Positions 7,584 to 16,473 are shown, numbered from the stretch's first letter. The stretch is 64,000 nucleotides of DNA from Devosiaceae bacterium (GCA_021648375.1 JAKISW010000009.1:1-64000), one strand, 5' to 3'. Made by a program: numbers and translations. Notes: generated by a model from the letters alone, not told the origin.

Positions 7584-8731
7584 TGTCTGAAAAAAACAAT
7601 TTTTTAAAATCTACCTGCAATGTTTTTGTTGCCGGATTTTTCTCATTGGCTTTTGCTCAGCCAGCACTTGCCCAACTTGAGTTGTCCCAACAACAGAATT
7701 CTGAGCCTCAGGTTCCTCAAAACCTGCCCATTGATTTTCCCGTGACCACCAGCCCGTCAACTGCAAATAATGGTCAGACTTCAGACGCTCAGGATATTTC
7801 AGCACAGATATTTGGGCCTCGGCGTTCGGTGGATCTGGCTTTTGGGGCTTTTCAGCGCGGATTTTACCTCACTGCTCTTTCTCTGGCGCTGGAGCGGGCT
7901 GGAAACGACGATGCAGCTGCCCAAACACTTATAGGCACCATTTATGCCAACGGCCTTGGCGTTGCGCAAAACCTGGCACTGGCCTCCAGCTGGTATGCTA
8001 TTGCTTCACAAAATGGCGACATTGCTGCAACATTTGAACTTGCACTGCTCTATCAAAACGGAACCGGCGTTCCAAAAAACCGCCAGCGGGCTGCAGAACT
8101 GTTTAGCGCCGCCGCCGCCGCAGGACATCGCGAGGCAATGTATAATATGGCCCTTTTGCATGTGGAGGGCGTTTACGCTGAACCAAATCTGGCCCTTGGC
8201 GCCTCGTTAATGGAAAAAGCGGCCGAGGCCGGGCTGGCCGAAGCCAATTATGATTATGGCATTATGCTGATGGAGGGGGTTGGTGTGCCCCCAAATCCAA
8301 CCCTGGGTGCCAACTACATTGGCGTTGCCGCCCAGTTTGGTCTGGTGGAAGCCCAGGTGGAATACGCCACATTTTTATATCTTGGCAAAGGGGTTAGGCA
8401 GGATCGTGCTGAAGCAATTCTTTGGTATATGCGAGCAGCCGAAGCCGCAAACCCTGTGGCCCAGAACCGTCTGGCAAAACTCTATGCGGTTGGCGAAGGC
8501 GTTCCCCTTGATCTGCAAACCGCAGCAATGTGGCGCTCACTGGCCCGCAGACAGGGGCTAAATGACCCAGGTCTTGAAACCTTGCTGATTTCCATTGCCC
8601 CAGAAGATATTAAACGGGCTGAAGAAAGAGCGTTTTACTGGCCCGGCGAAATTCCTGATGAAAGAAGCCCGGGATCATCCGTTCTTGTAAATTCTCCCAC
8701 CGTGCAGACCCGCCTGATAAATCGCCCCTGA
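7583..8731 (+). CDS. Secreted Sel1/TPR-repeat protein
   Basis: A 382-residue protein with an N-terminal Sec signal (about residues 1-31, ending QPALA|QLEL), a low-complexity Gln/Pro/Ser linker, then at least five Sel1-like repeats from about residue 100 to 320, each with the pattern A..LG..Y..G.GV..N...A..W...AA..G. Sel1 proteins are periplasmic scaffolds for protein contacts; the partner here is unknown. The ATG at 7583 overlaps the ThiE-like stop (TGATG) and is preferred over the adjacent TTG. The same gene order (ThiE-like, Sel1, efp, suhB) is common in Hyphomicrobiales. Confidence 0.85.
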   Translation: MSEKNNFLKSTCNVFVAGFFSLAFAQPALAQLELSQQQNSEPQVPQNLPIDFPVTTSPSTANNGQTSDAQDISAQIFGPRRSVDLAFGAFQRGFYLTALSLALERAGNDDAAAQTLIGTIYANGLGVAQNLALASSWYAIASQNGDIAATFELALLYQNGTGVPKNRQRAAELFSAAAAAGHREAMYNMALLHVEGVYAEPNLALGASLMEKAAEAGLAEANYDYGIMLMEGVGVPPNPTLGANYIGVAAQFGLVEAQVEYATFLYLGKGVRQDRAEAILWYMRAAEAANPVAQNRLAKLYAVGEGVPLDLQTAAMWRSLARRQGLNDPGLETLLISIAPEDIKRAEERAFYWPGEIPDERSPGSSVLVNSPTVQTRLINRP

Positions 8732-8874
8732 CCCTAAATACCACCCCCCACTTGCAAGCACTGCCAATTTGAGGCAAAACCCGACAAATTTTACATCTTA
8801 CAAATTTCACTCGCACAAATATTACCCTCTTAAATATTTCTCTTGCGCCTTTAATAAGGGCAGAAATCGGTTCC

Positions 8875-9438
8875 ATGAAAATCAACGGCAATGAAATTCG
8901 TCCGGGCAACGTCATTCAGCACAAGAAAGAGCTTTGGGTTGCGGTCAAGGTCAATCATGTAAAACCGGGAAAGGGCGGTGCTTTTGCCCAAGTGGAATTA
9001 AAGGGAATTGTTTCCAACACCAAACTCAATGAGCGTTTCAGATCGGCTGAGACAGTGGAAAAAATTCGTCTTGAGCAAAAGGAATATCAATTTCTTTATG
9101 CCCAGGACGATATGCTGGTTTTCATGGATAACTCAACCTACGAGCAGCTGGAGCTGATGAAAGAATTTGTCGGGGAGCGCGCCCAGTTTCTCCAGGATGG
9201 TTTGAATGTGAAGGTTGAAAGCCATGAGGGCACCCCCCTTGGCATTTCCCTGCCCCAGTTTGTCACGCTGGAAGTCGCCGAAACTGAGCCGGTGGTAAAG
9301 GGACAAACCGCCGCTAATTCATTCAAACCGGCAGTGCTGGAAAACGGTGTTAAGGTCATGGTGCCCCCCTTCGTATCCCAGGGAGAGCGCATTGTTGTGG
9401 ATACTCAGGAAATAACCTATTTCAAGCGTGCCGATTAA
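8875..9438 (+). CDS. efp: Translation elongation factor EF-P
   Basis: A 187-residue factor that rescues ribosomes stalled at polyproline stretches. The N-terminal KOW-like domain carries the conserved loop VKPGKGGAF, in which Lys33 is the residue normally beta-lysylated; no modification gene is in this window. The two OB domains follow, ending with the signature VPPFVSQGERIVVDTQ. Length and motifs are typical. It lies between the Sel1 gene and the inositol monophosphatase gene on the same strand, with spacings of about 143 and 55 bp. Confidence 0.96.
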   Translation: MKINGNEIRPGNVIQHKKELWVAVKVNHVKPGKGGAFAQVELKGIVSNTKLNERFRSAETVEKIRLEQKEYQFLYAQDDMLVFMDNSTYEQLELMKEFVGERAQFLQDGLNVKVESHEGTPLGISLPQFVTLEVAETEPVVKGQTAANSFKPAVLENGVKVMVPPFVSQGERIVVDTQEITYFKRAD

Positions 9439-9493
9439 TTTTTGTCGCATCTGCTAAAAAACCAAGACTTACAAAAAACCAAAGGTTTAATTT

Positions 9494-10291
9494 ATGGCCG
9501 CCTCCGCACTACTTAACATCATGGTCAAAGCCGCCCAAAAGGCTGGCCGTTCTCTAACCAGAGATTTCGGCGAAGTTGAAAACCTGCAGGTATCAAAAAA
9601 AGGACCGGCGGATTTTGTCTCCAATGCTGACCTTAAAGCTGAAGAGATTATCCACGCTGAATTGATCAAAGCCCGCCCCACCTATTCATTTTTGATGGAA
9701 GAGGGTGGAGAAATAAAGGGCAGCGACGGACAGCACCGCTGGATTATTGACCCCCTTGATGGCACCACGAATTTCTTACACGGAATTCCTATGTTTGCAT
9801 CTTGTATTGCCCTGGAGCGCAACGGAGAAATTGTCGCCTCGGTGATTTATAATCCGATAATGGAAGAAACCTTCACTGCTGAACGAGGCGGTGGCGCATG
9901 GCTTAACGAGCGCAAACGCCTGCGCGTTGCCGGACGCAGAAAACTTGTTGATTGTGTTGCAGCAGCCGGCATTAACTCGCGCAGTGCCGCTGGCACAGCC
10001 CGCGAAATAAAACAATTGGCCCATATTGCCCCAAGCGTAGCCGGAATTCGCCGTTCCGGTTCTGCCTGCCTTGATCTGGCATGGCTGGCCGCCGGTCGCT
10101 ATGATTTATATTGGGAAGCGGACCTTAAACCCTGGGACATTGCCCCAGGCTCTTTATTGATAAAAGAGGCTGGTGGTTTCATCTCTGATTTTGCCGGCAA
10201 ACCCAACTCCATTGTTAATGGCGAAGTTGTTGCTGGCAATGAATTGGTGCAGGGCGCCCTGCTCAAGGCGTTAAAAAAAATCAGCACCTGA
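9494..10291 (+). CDS. suhB: Inositol monophosphatase family protein (SuhB-like)
   Basis: A 265-residue Mg-dependent phosphatase of the FIG superfamily. All metal-site motifs are present: the acidic EEGGE, DPLDGTTNFLHGIP, and the C-terminal WDIAPGSLLIKEAGG. SuhB proteins hydrolyse inositol-1-phosphate in vitro and also act in ribosomal RNA antitermination in enteric bacteria; which role applies here is unknown. The TGA stop (10289-10291) sits at the very edge of a palindromic repeat whose left arm begins at 10292. A second, distinct family member (hisN-like) lies at 53464. Confidence 0.9.
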   Translation: MAASALLNIMVKAAQKAGRSLTRDFGEVENLQVSKKGPADFVSNADLKAEEIIHAELIKARPTYSFLMEEGGEIKGSDGQHRWIIDPLDGTTNFLHGIPMFASCIALERNGEIVASVIYNPIMEETFTAERGGGAWLNERKRLRVAGRRKLVDCVAAAGINSRSAAGTAREIKQLAHIAPSVAGIRRSGSACLDLAWLAAGRYDLYWEADLKPWDIAPGSLLIKEAGGFISDFAGKPNSIVNGEVVAGNELVQGALLKALKKIST

Positions 10292-10395
10292 GCGCTGCCA
10301 GCAAAAGTGGACACCGGTTTTGCGCTTCGGCAGCGCGACCACAAAGAAAGCTGGCGCAGCCTGAGCGCTGCCAGCAAAACACTCTTCGAGTGGAA
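10289..10395 (+). repeat. Palindromic intergenic repeat, GCGCTGCC-arm type, with partial second unit
   Basis: A complete unit at 10292-10336 has perfect 8-bp outer arms GCGCTGCC/GGCAGCGC enclosing the inner stem GCAAAA/TTTTGC around AAGTG. It is followed by GACCAC, a 20-bp spacer, a second left arm (GAGCGCTGCC) and a short hairpin ACACTCTTCGAGTGG. The same composite, in reverse orientation and amplified, is found at 39330-39480. The repeat starts directly after the suhB stop. Confidence 0.9.
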
Positions 10396-10546
10396 GTACC
10401 CCTGCGGTTTTCCACATTTACACAACGCACCGTCATTGCCCACAACTTCACCCCACCCGTCATTACCCGCTTTATGCAGGTAATCCATCTTGTTTCATTT
10501 ACCGACGCCAAAAACTTCAAAGCACATTAAGACTGTGCGCCACTGG

Positions 10547-10811
10547 ATCACCCGAACAAGTCGGGTGATGACGAAAGAGGAAAGCAATGCTCTTGCCCCA
10601 ACCCGATAATGGAAGCGTCCCTGCCCCACTCGTCATTGCGAGCGCCTGTTTTCAGGCGCGCGGCAATCCAGTTCCAGCATTTTGAAATTATCTGAATTGC
10701 TTCGTCATTTCGTTCCGCACAATGACGAAGTCGTTTCTCACAATGACGAAGTCGTTTCTCACAATGACGAAGTCGTTTCTCACAATGACGAAGTCGTTCC
10801 GCGCAATGACG
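10547..10811. repeat. Stacked intergenic repeats including a 21-bp tandem array
   Basis: The 700-bp gap 10292-10992 has no convincing gene and is mostly repeats. A hairpin ATCACCCGA/TCGGGTGAT lies at 10547-10569. A CGTCATTGCGAGCG...GGCAATCCAG segment at about 10631-10673 resembles common bacterial extragenic palindromes. From 10720 a 21-bp unit containing AATGACGAAGTCG recurs with exact 21-bp spacing (starts 10720, 10741, 10762, 10783), with a degenerate fifth copy near 10804. The array reads as repetitive peptides in several frames, which should not be taken as genes. The rest, to 10992, shows nothing recognisable. Confidence 0.85.
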
Positions 10812-10992
10812 AACGCGGGATGACATAGCTCAAAAAAATCGCTGTCGTATTTTTTTTCCACAAAAATCGGCACAAACAAAAATTTCAAAAAATCAAAATT
10901 TCTTCATGACCATTGTCATGTCCTATTTGTCTGAATAGTCTTATGGTTAACAAATCATTGTCACCCGATGCATTTAAGGTTCTGCCCAAACC

Positions 10993-12009
10993 ATGACCGA
11001 ACGCTATAATCCATATCTTTTGGCATCCCCCAATGTCTATCTGGTCAAAATGCTCATCTTTTTGATTTTGGTTGGCCTGCTTGGTGCCATATTGGGCCAG
11101 CAGCTTTTGGATGCATTTTGGGCCAATCCATTCATCAACGGATTGATTCTTTTCGCTTTGGTAGTGGGAATGTTACTCAGCTTTCGCCAGGTTACCCGTT
11201 TATCCCCTGAAATCCGTTGGGTAAATTCCCTGCAAAATGGCACTCCTGATCCCATACGTGATGCACCGGTTTTGTTGGCCCCGGTGGCCTATATTTTACG
11301 CGACAGGCTCGGGGAAGCAGTAATAACTCCCGCCTCATTACGCTCAATTCTTGATTCGGTGGGTTTCAGATTGGATGAAGCTCGCGAAACTGCCCGCTAT
11401 ATGATCGGTCTTTTGGTGTTTTTGGGCCTTTTGGGAACTTTTTATGGCCTGTTGCAAACCGTAAATTCTGTAACCGGAGTTATTCAGGGTCTGGATGCCA
11501 CGGCCGGAGATTCAAGCACCTTGTTTTCAAATCTCACCGAAGGGTTGGAGGCTCCGCTATCAGGCATGGGAACGGCGTTTTCATCATCATTGTTTGGACT
11601 TTCAGGATCATTGATATTGGGTTTTTTGGATTTACAGGCCGGACAGGCACAAAATACCTTTGCCACAGAGCTTGAGGACTGGATGTCCTCTATGACCGAA
11701 CTTGATCACCCGGTTACCCAGATGCAGGCCACAGGACTTGGGGTTTCAGGGGAGGAAATGCATTCAGTTTTAGAACAGCTGGGTAATTCCATGCAGCGCA
11801 CCGACAGCTCCCAGAATGCCATCAGAGCCATGGCCGAACTGGCCCGGGGTATTGATGGATTGGTAAAACATATCAAGGCTGAGCAGGAGGATTTGCGCCG
11901 TCATATTGTGCAACAGGGCGAAACCAACAAGCGCCTTGGTGACCTGATCGATGCCATGCTTGCAGAAAGCGAAAAAGAAAATCAACGCAAACAAAATCCA
12001 CCAAAATAG
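10993..12009 (+). CDS. MotA/TolQ/ExbB-type proton channel protein
   Basis: A 338-residue inner-membrane protein with transmembrane segments at about 20-40, 50-66, 137-158 and 190-212, and a C-terminal cytoplasmic coiled-coil tail. The last two helices carry the small-residue-rich pattern (GLLGTFYGLLQTV, then GMGTAFSSSLFGLSGSLILGF) typical of MotA/TolQ/ExbB proton channels. The next gene encodes a MotB-like partner, so the two probably form a proton-driven complex linking the inner membrane to peptidoglycan. No flagellar or Tol genes are adjacent, so a Tol-, Exb- or Mot-specific name is not justified. Confidence 0.82.
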   Translation: MTERYNPYLLASPNVYLVKMLIFLILVGLLGAILGQQLLDAFWANPFINGLILFALVVGMLLSFRQVTRLSPEIRWVNSLQNGTPDPIRDAPVLLAPVAYILRDRLGEAVITPASLRSILDSVGFRLDEARETARYMIGLLVFLGLLGTFYGLLQTVNSVTGVIQGLDATAGDSSTLFSNLTEGLEAPLSGMGTAFSSSLFGLSGSLILGFLDLQAGQAQNTFATELEDWMSSMTELDHPVTQMQATGLGVSGEEMHSVLEQLGNSMQRTDSSQNAIRAMAELARGIDGLVKHIKAEQEDLRRHIVQQGETNKRLGDLIDAMLAESEKENQRKQNPPK

Positions 12010-12063
12010 ATTTAGCAGACCAGTTAAAACCCATTACACTGCCATGAGGAAAAACGCCCCACA

Positions 12064-13086
12064 ATGAGGATATCGCGTTACAATCAAAGAAATCGCGTTG
12101 ATTTCTGGCCCGGATTTGTTGACGCAATGTCCTCATTGCTACTGGTGATAATATTTCTGCTTTCCCTTTTTATGCTGGCCCAGTTTTTTCTCTCTCAGGA
12201 GATTTTGGGAAAAGACAGTGCCCTCACCCGCTTAAATTCCCAAATCGCGGAGCTGACCGACCTGTTACAATTGGAACAGGCCAGCAATGTCGACCTTGAA
12301 ACAACAATATCTTCCCTTTCTGCCACCCTTGCCGGAGCAACGGAGGAGCGAGATGCCCTGTTAAGTCAGGTTGCAGGTTTTGGCGGTGGGCTTGCTGAGC
12401 GCGATGGCCAACTGGCCGCACTCAATTCCCAGTTAGAAGCTGAACAACAATTATCAGGGGAAGCCAATGCACAGCTGGAGCTGCTAAATCAGCAATTATC
12501 AGCCCTTCGCATACAAATCAACGCGCTGGAACAGGCCCTTGATGCCTCCGAATTTCGCGATAGCGAGGCAAGAAATAAAATTGGTGACCTTGGCCGCCGA
12601 TTAAACCTGGCGCTTGCCCAGCGTGTGCAGGACCTTTCCAGATACCGTTCGGATTTCTTTGGCCGCCTGCGTGATATTCTGGCTGATCGCACTGATGTTC
12701 GTATTGTGGGTGACAGGTTTGTTTTTCAGTCAGAAGTGCTTTTTGATGCCGGCCAAGCCGATATTTCAAACCATGGCCGTGAGCAGATTTCAAAACTTGC
12801 AGAGGCGATATTACAACTGGAAGATGAAATTCCCCCCGAGATAAACTGGGTCCTGCGCATTGATGGCCATACGGACAAACGGCCCATATCCACAATTAGG
12901 TTCCCATCAAATTGGGAACTTTCCGCCGCCCGTGCCATTTCCGTGGCCAAACTTTTGATTGAAATGGGAGTTTCTCCCCATAGGCTGGTTGCTGCCGGAT
13001 TTGGTGAATTTTCTCCCATTGATCCAGCCGATAATGATGAGGCCTATCGCAAAAACCGGCGCATAGAGTTCAAACTCACAGAATAA
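12064..13086 (+). CDS. OmpA/MotB-like peptidoglycan-binding protein
   Basis: A 340-residue protein with a short cytoplasmic N-terminus, one transmembrane helix (about 21-43) preceded by FWPGFVDAM, whose Asp20 is placed like the proton-carrying Asp of MotB/ExbD/TolR, a long periplasmic coiled coil (about 55-170), and an OmpA domain from about 210. The OmpA signature includes IDGHTDKRPI, NWELSAARAISVAKLLIEMG and RVAAGFGEF-like LVAAGFGEFSP, ending NRRIEFKLTE. Paired with the preceding ExbB/MotA-like protein (54 bp apart), it is the likely stator anchor. It is the usual partner seen in alphaproteobacteria. Confidence 0.85.
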   Translation: MRISRYNQRNRVDFWPGFVDAMSSLLLVIIFLLSLFMLAQFFLSQEILGKDSALTRLNSQIAELTDLLQLEQASNVDLETTISSLSATLAGATEERDALLSQVAGFGGGLAERDGQLAALNSQLEAEQQLSGEANAQLELLNQQLSALRIQINALEQALDASEFRDSEARNKIGDLGRRLNLALAQRVQDLSRYRSDFFGRLRDILADRTDVRIVGDRFVFQSEVLFDAGQADISNHGREQISKLAEAILQLEDEIPPEINWVLRIDGHTDKRPISTIRFPSNWELSAARAISVAKLLIEMGVSPHRLVAAGFGEFSPIDPADNDEAYRKNRRIEFKLTE

Positions 13087-13087
13087 A

Positions 13088-13114
13088 GTGCAAAAGGGTC
13101 CGCCCCCTTTGCAC
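13088..13114. terminator. Convergent terminator hairpin
   Basis: GTGCAAAAGGG and CCCTTTGCAC form a stem with loop TCCGCC between the convergent OmpA-like gene and the ABC transporter gene. T-rich sequence follows on both strands (interrupted on plus), so it can serve both directions. Confidence 0.6.
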
Positions 13115-13120
13115 CAAAAA

Positions 13121-14965
13121 TTATTTTTTGATCGGCTCGTCCTGAAACTGCAATCTGGCCAATTGCGCATAACGTCCGCCCTTGGCTATAAGCTCGTTAT
13201 GGGTGCCCTGATCAATCAACTCCCCGCTCTCAACAACAAGAATACGATCGGCATCACGAATGGTTGCCAGTCTATGGGCAATTACCAGCGTTGTACGCCC
13301 CTGCATCAAGCGCTCCAGCGCCTTTTGCACCAGATGTTCACTCTGGGCATCAAGAGAGCTTGTTGCCTCATCCAACAACAAAATCGGCGCATCCTTTAAT
13401 AATGCTCTGGCAATTGCCAATCGCTGTTTTTGCCCGCCCGAAAGCATAACGCCTCGCTCTCCAACCACCGATTTATAGCCATCGCCCAAGCGGCCGACAA
13501 ATTCATCAACCAGAGCCGCTTTTGCAGCTTCGATAACTTCCTCATCGCTGGCATCCATTTTTCCAAATCTGATATTGTCCGCAATGGTTCCGGCAAAGAT
13601 CACGCTTTCCTGCTCAACATAGGAAAATCTTTGGCGCAAGTCCTGGGGCATCACTTCACGAGCATCAATTCCATCCACTCTGACAGAGCCGCCATTGACG
13701 TCATAAAATCTTTGCAGCAAAGCAAATATTGTTGATTTCCCCGATCCCGAAGGCCCCACAATAGCCACGGTTTCACCGGGTTTAACCTCAAAGGATATGT
13801 TTTTCAGAACTACTTCATTTTCCCGCGTGGCATAGGAAAAATCAACATCAGAAAATTCAACACTTCCCAACGGCGGCTCTGGCATTTTCAAAGGATTTTC
13901 AGGCAAAATCATAATGGATTTGGTTTCCAGTATTTCCACCAGCCTTTCGGTGGCCCCGGCAACGGTTTGCAGGGAGCCAAATATTTCAGACATATTAGTC
14001 AGAGCAGCCGAGGCCATGATTGCATAAATGAGAAACTGAATAAGTTGACCTGCGCTAACCGATCCCTCAAATACAGATTTGGCCCCCCACCAGATCAGCA
14101 TTACAACTGCACCGGTGCCCAAAAACATGACAATGGCAATTAGTATAGAGCGCGCCTTGAGCCGGGTAACTTCCGCCCCATAGCTTTCTTCGGAATGAAA
14201 GACAAAATTATCTGCCTGGTTTTTTTCCTGCACAAAGGATTTGATGGTTTTTGTAGCGCTTAATGTTTCAGTGGCAATTGCCGATAAGTCGGCCAGTGCA
14301 TCCTGGGTAATACGCGACATGCGCCTTAGGCGGCGCGCAAAAAATATAATCGGGATAATGAGCATTGGCAAACCCACAACCACCGCCAGCGCCAGTTGCA
14401 CACTGGTTAAAAACATCATCACCACCGCCCCGATGATGGTCACCAGTGATCTAAGGGCCAAAGTTGCACTGGATCCAATGGCCCCGCGAACTGTTGCCAC
14501 ATCTCCGTTTAAGCGCGAAGTCAACTCACCCACTCGATGAGTGTCAAAATAGGTGGCATCCAGTTGCAGCAAATGTTTAAAAACAGCGGTGCGAATATCA
14601 GTTAAAACCCGCTCACCAATAACTGCAATAAAATAATGGCGGGCCCCGCCTGCCATGGCCATTATTGCGGCAACCATAAGTATCAACCATCCAAAGGAGG
14701 CAACTTCATCAAGGTTTTGCTCAATAAATCCCTTATCAAGCAATCCTGCAGCAAATATGGGAATTGAAAGTTGCGCCGCCGCTGCAATCAGCAAAAACAA
14801 CAAGGTAAGCGCCAATCGCTTGGGATAGCGCAATAAAAACGGCACCAAAGCTCTTAAAGGTTTCAGGCTGGCACGGCGGGAGCGTTCTTTGTTATCCCGC
14901 GTACGCGCAGCACCTTCAGGCATATCTGTTTTGTCCGGCGTTGGTTGCGCTGTCTCGTCAGCCAT
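13121..14965 (-). CDS. ABC exporter, fused permease and ATPase (MsbA/BmrA-like)
   Basis: A 614-residue half-transporter with six transmembrane helices (about residues 40-330) and a C-terminal ATPase. Walker A (GPSGSGKST), the Q-loop (FSYVEQESVIFAGTI), signature LSGGQKQRLAIARAL, Walker B (ILLLDEATSSLD) and the switch His (VIAHRLATI) are all present. It should dimerise and export a lipid or hydrophobic compound across the inner membrane; the substrate cannot be read from the sequence. The first 40 residues are polar and charged. It stands alone on the minus strand, divergent from rpmE. Confidence 0.9.
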   Translation of the reverse strand: MADETAQPTPDKTDMPEGAARTRDNKERSRRASLKPLRALVPFLLRYPKRLALTLLFLLIAAAAQLSIPIFAAGLLDKGFIEQNLDEVASFGWLILMVAAIMAMAGGARHYFIAVIGERVLTDIRTAVFKHLLQLDATYFDTHRVGELTSRLNGDVATVRGAIGSSATLALRSLVTIIGAVVMMFLTSVQLALAVVVGLPMLIIPIIFFARRLRRMSRITQDALADLSAIATETLSATKTIKSFVQEKNQADNFVFHSEESYGAEVTRLKARSILIAIVMFLGTGAVVMLIWWGAKSVFEGSVSAGQLIQFLIYAIMASAALTNMSEIFGSLQTVAGATERLVEILETKSIMILPENPLKMPEPPLGSVEFSDVDFSYATRENEVVLKNISFEVKPGETVAIVGPSGSGKSTIFALLQRFYDVNGGSVRVDGIDAREVMPQDLRQRFSYVEQESVIFAGTIADNIRFGKMDASDEEVIEAAKAALVDEFVGRLGDGYKSVVGERGVMLSGGQKQRLAIARALLKDAPILLLDEATSSLDAQSEHLVQKALERLMQGRTTLVIAHRLATIRDADRILVVESGELIDQGTHNELIAKGGRYAQLARLQFQDEPIKK

Positions 14966-15122
14966 ATTTATTTATTCTTTTTTTGATGATTTACTCTGTC
15001 AAAATAGGCATTCCTTGCTCGCTTGCAACCACCAATTAATTTGAACAATCAGGGATTTTAGTTTTTACGTCGGTTTTTTTCTCCTTAGAGCAAGTTTTAT
15101 CCCTTTACAGTTAAGTGTGCTC

Positions 15123-15150
15123 TTGCTCTTTGGTGTGTTTTTCGTATAGA
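15123..15150 (+). promoter_or_regulatory. Putative rpmE promoter
   Basis: CTTGCTC at 15122-15128 and TATAGA at 15145-15150 are 16 bp apart, resembling the alphaproteobacterial CTTG...CTATA housekeeping promoter. The predicted transcript starts about 60 nt before the rpmE ATG. Consensus match only. Confidence 0.4.
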
Positions 15151-15218
15151 ACCCGCCCAACCAGAAAAATTTAAAGATTTTGCGCAGGTACTGTGCTCTT
15201 GTATCACTTGAGGTCCTT

Positions 15219-15443
15219 ATGAAAAAAGACGTTCACCCAGAATATCATACCATCAACGTGGTTATGACCGATGGCACCAAATTCCAGACCCGTTCAACCT
15301 ATGGATCTGAAGGTGACACCTTACAACTTGATATTGACATCAAAACCCATCCAGCCTGGACCGGTGGCAAAGGCCATCTGATTGATCGTGGCGGACGCGT
15401 TTCCCGATTTAATGAAAAATTCAAAGGCATTTTGGGCGCTTAA
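15219..15443 (+). CDS. rpmE: 50S ribosomal protein L31, zinc-free form
   Basis: A 74-residue ribosomal protein. The sequence MKKDVHPEYHTINVVMTDG is the standard start of alphaproteobacterial L31, and the positions that bear the CxxC zinc ligands in C+ forms contain no cysteine; the whole protein has none. The start at 15219 has a ribosome site (GAGGTCC) 5 nt upstream and gives normal length; a longer reading from 15180 is not conserved. A terminator follows at 15512. The L36 protein at 38973 is also cysteine-free. Confidence 0.95.
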   Translation: MKKDVHPEYHTINVVMTDGTKFQTRSTYGSEGDTLQLDIDIKTHPAWTGGKGHLIDRGGRVSRFNEKFKGILGA

Positions 15444-15511
15444 TAAAACAGCCCTGCATTGCATTTTTTAATGTCCCTGTATGAAAAGTACTTTGGCAAT
15501 ATTTTAATCAT

Positions 15512-15543
15512 AAAAAAACCCGACCTTTAAAGGCCGGGTTTTT
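15512..15543. terminator. Rho-independent terminator after rpmE
   Basis: AACCCGACCTTT pairs with AAAGGCCGGGTT (one G-U-type mismatch), flanked by a run of A on the left and T on the right, so it is bidirectional in form. It lies about 70 bp after the rpmE stop. Confidence 0.85.
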
Positions 15544-15563
15544 CTGTTTAACAGGCATTGGTT

Positions 15564-15670
15564 TTCAACTAAAGCGTGTTGCGTTTAATCTAAGCCGATC
15601 CAACGCTTTATCTATTTGTTTTAGCATATCTTTTATCCCAAAACCGGTTCCCACTTTTGGCAAGACATGC
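15564..15670 (-). repeat. Palindromic intergenic repeat with AAAAGTGGGAACCGGTTTT core
   Basis: Read on the minus strand, 15670-15624 holds outer arms GCATGTCTT/AAGATATGC (one mismatch), inner stem CCAAAA/TTTTGG, and the AAGTG...CGGTT core shared by the other repeats in this window. A neighbouring half-element at 15567-15606 has arms AAAGCGT/ACGCTTT. Very similar elements are common between genes of Rhizobium and relatives. Confidence 0.8.
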
Positions 15671-15678
15671 TGTAGGTT

Positions 15679-16218
15679 TTATATCTTGTCGCCAGAGCCA
15701 AAAGCATCACGCAGCCTGCTCATCTGATCGGCAATGTCATTGTCATCCCTGACCGGAGCGCTTGGCACTTCGCCGCGATCCAAAATATCAAACTGCACAA
15801 CGCGCTCAAACAGGCGATCTCCGTGGGCAATATAGTCCAAAAACTGTTCAGGAAGATCAGACCAGCCCGGCCCGCCTCTTTGGGAAGGGGTGGCAGAAAA
15901 CTTCACCTTGGATTTTTCCGCTCTGGCACTTTGGGCCGACATTTCTTTTTCCTGCACCGCCCTTTGCAATAACAGCCACGATGCCAGCTGCATCAATCGG
16001 GTGGTGAGGCGCATGGATTCGGTGGCATATAAAAACCCTGCCTCCCGGTTAAGTCCGCGCGCCTGACTTCTACCCTCGCCATCAAGATAGGCAGCAACTT
16101 CTTCAATCAGTGCCATACCCTGAGTATAGAGCTTTATGAAATCTCCTGAAGCCACCAGATGCGGCCCGATATGGGTTGCGTCACGGCTTGTTTGGGAATT
16201 TAATTTTTCATCGTCCAA
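15679..16218 (-). CDS. rcdA: DUF1465 / RcdA-family protein (CtrA proteolysis adaptor)
   Basis: A 179-residue helical protein. The segments MALIEEVAAYLDGEGR and LYATESMRLTTRLMQLASWLLLQRAV match the conserved core of the family that includes Caulobacter RcdA. RcdA works with CpdR and PopA to deliver CtrA and other proteins to ClpXP during the cell cycle; cpdR is also in this window (51651). The acidic, disordered C-terminal tail fits the adaptor's known tail. A stop codon lies immediately upstream in frame and no usable ATG exists, so TTG at 16218 is the likely start; it lies within a threefold 14-bp repeat. Function is by family; orthology is likely, not proven. Confidence 0.82.
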   Translation of the reverse strand: MDDEKLNSQTSRDATHIGPHLVASGDFIKLYTQGMALIEEVAAYLDGEGRSQARGLNREAGFLYATESMRLTTRLMQLASWLLLQRAVQEKEMSAQSARAEKSKVKFSATPSQRGGPGWSDLPEQFLDYIAHGDRLFERVVQFDILDRGEVPSAPVRDDNDIADQMSRLRDAFGSGDKI

Positions 16219-16246
16219 TTTTCATCGTCCAATTTTCATCGTTCAA
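16205..16246 (-). repeat. Threefold 14-bp tandem repeat across the rcdA start
   Basis: On the minus strand TTGAACGATGAAAA is followed by TTGGACGATGAAAA twice, the last copy containing the rcdA start codon. The unit length is not a multiple of three, so the copies are read in different frames. Confidence 0.9.
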
Positions 16247-16473
16247 GATAACAGGCTCACAAATTATTTTTCAAATGCTAAATGCTGATCGATATTAAAC
16301 TGGAATTGTTAAAAAGACACGCGCTTAAAACAAAAAACCAATTTCATGGTCAACAGCAAAGCTGAACGTCAATTGCGATAGGTTTATGACCAGATTTCAT
16401 ACATGGTCACCATCAGACGGAAAAACTCGGCCAAATCCCCTCAACAATTGCCTTAGCAAAAATTGCTTTAAGC

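Noticed and set aside
10548..10888. Two overlapping minus-strand frames with repetitive peptides rich in Arg-His-Cys or Val-Ile-Val-Arg
   Set aside because: They are readings of the 21-bp tandem array and common extragenic repeats, in more than one frame, with no ribosome site.
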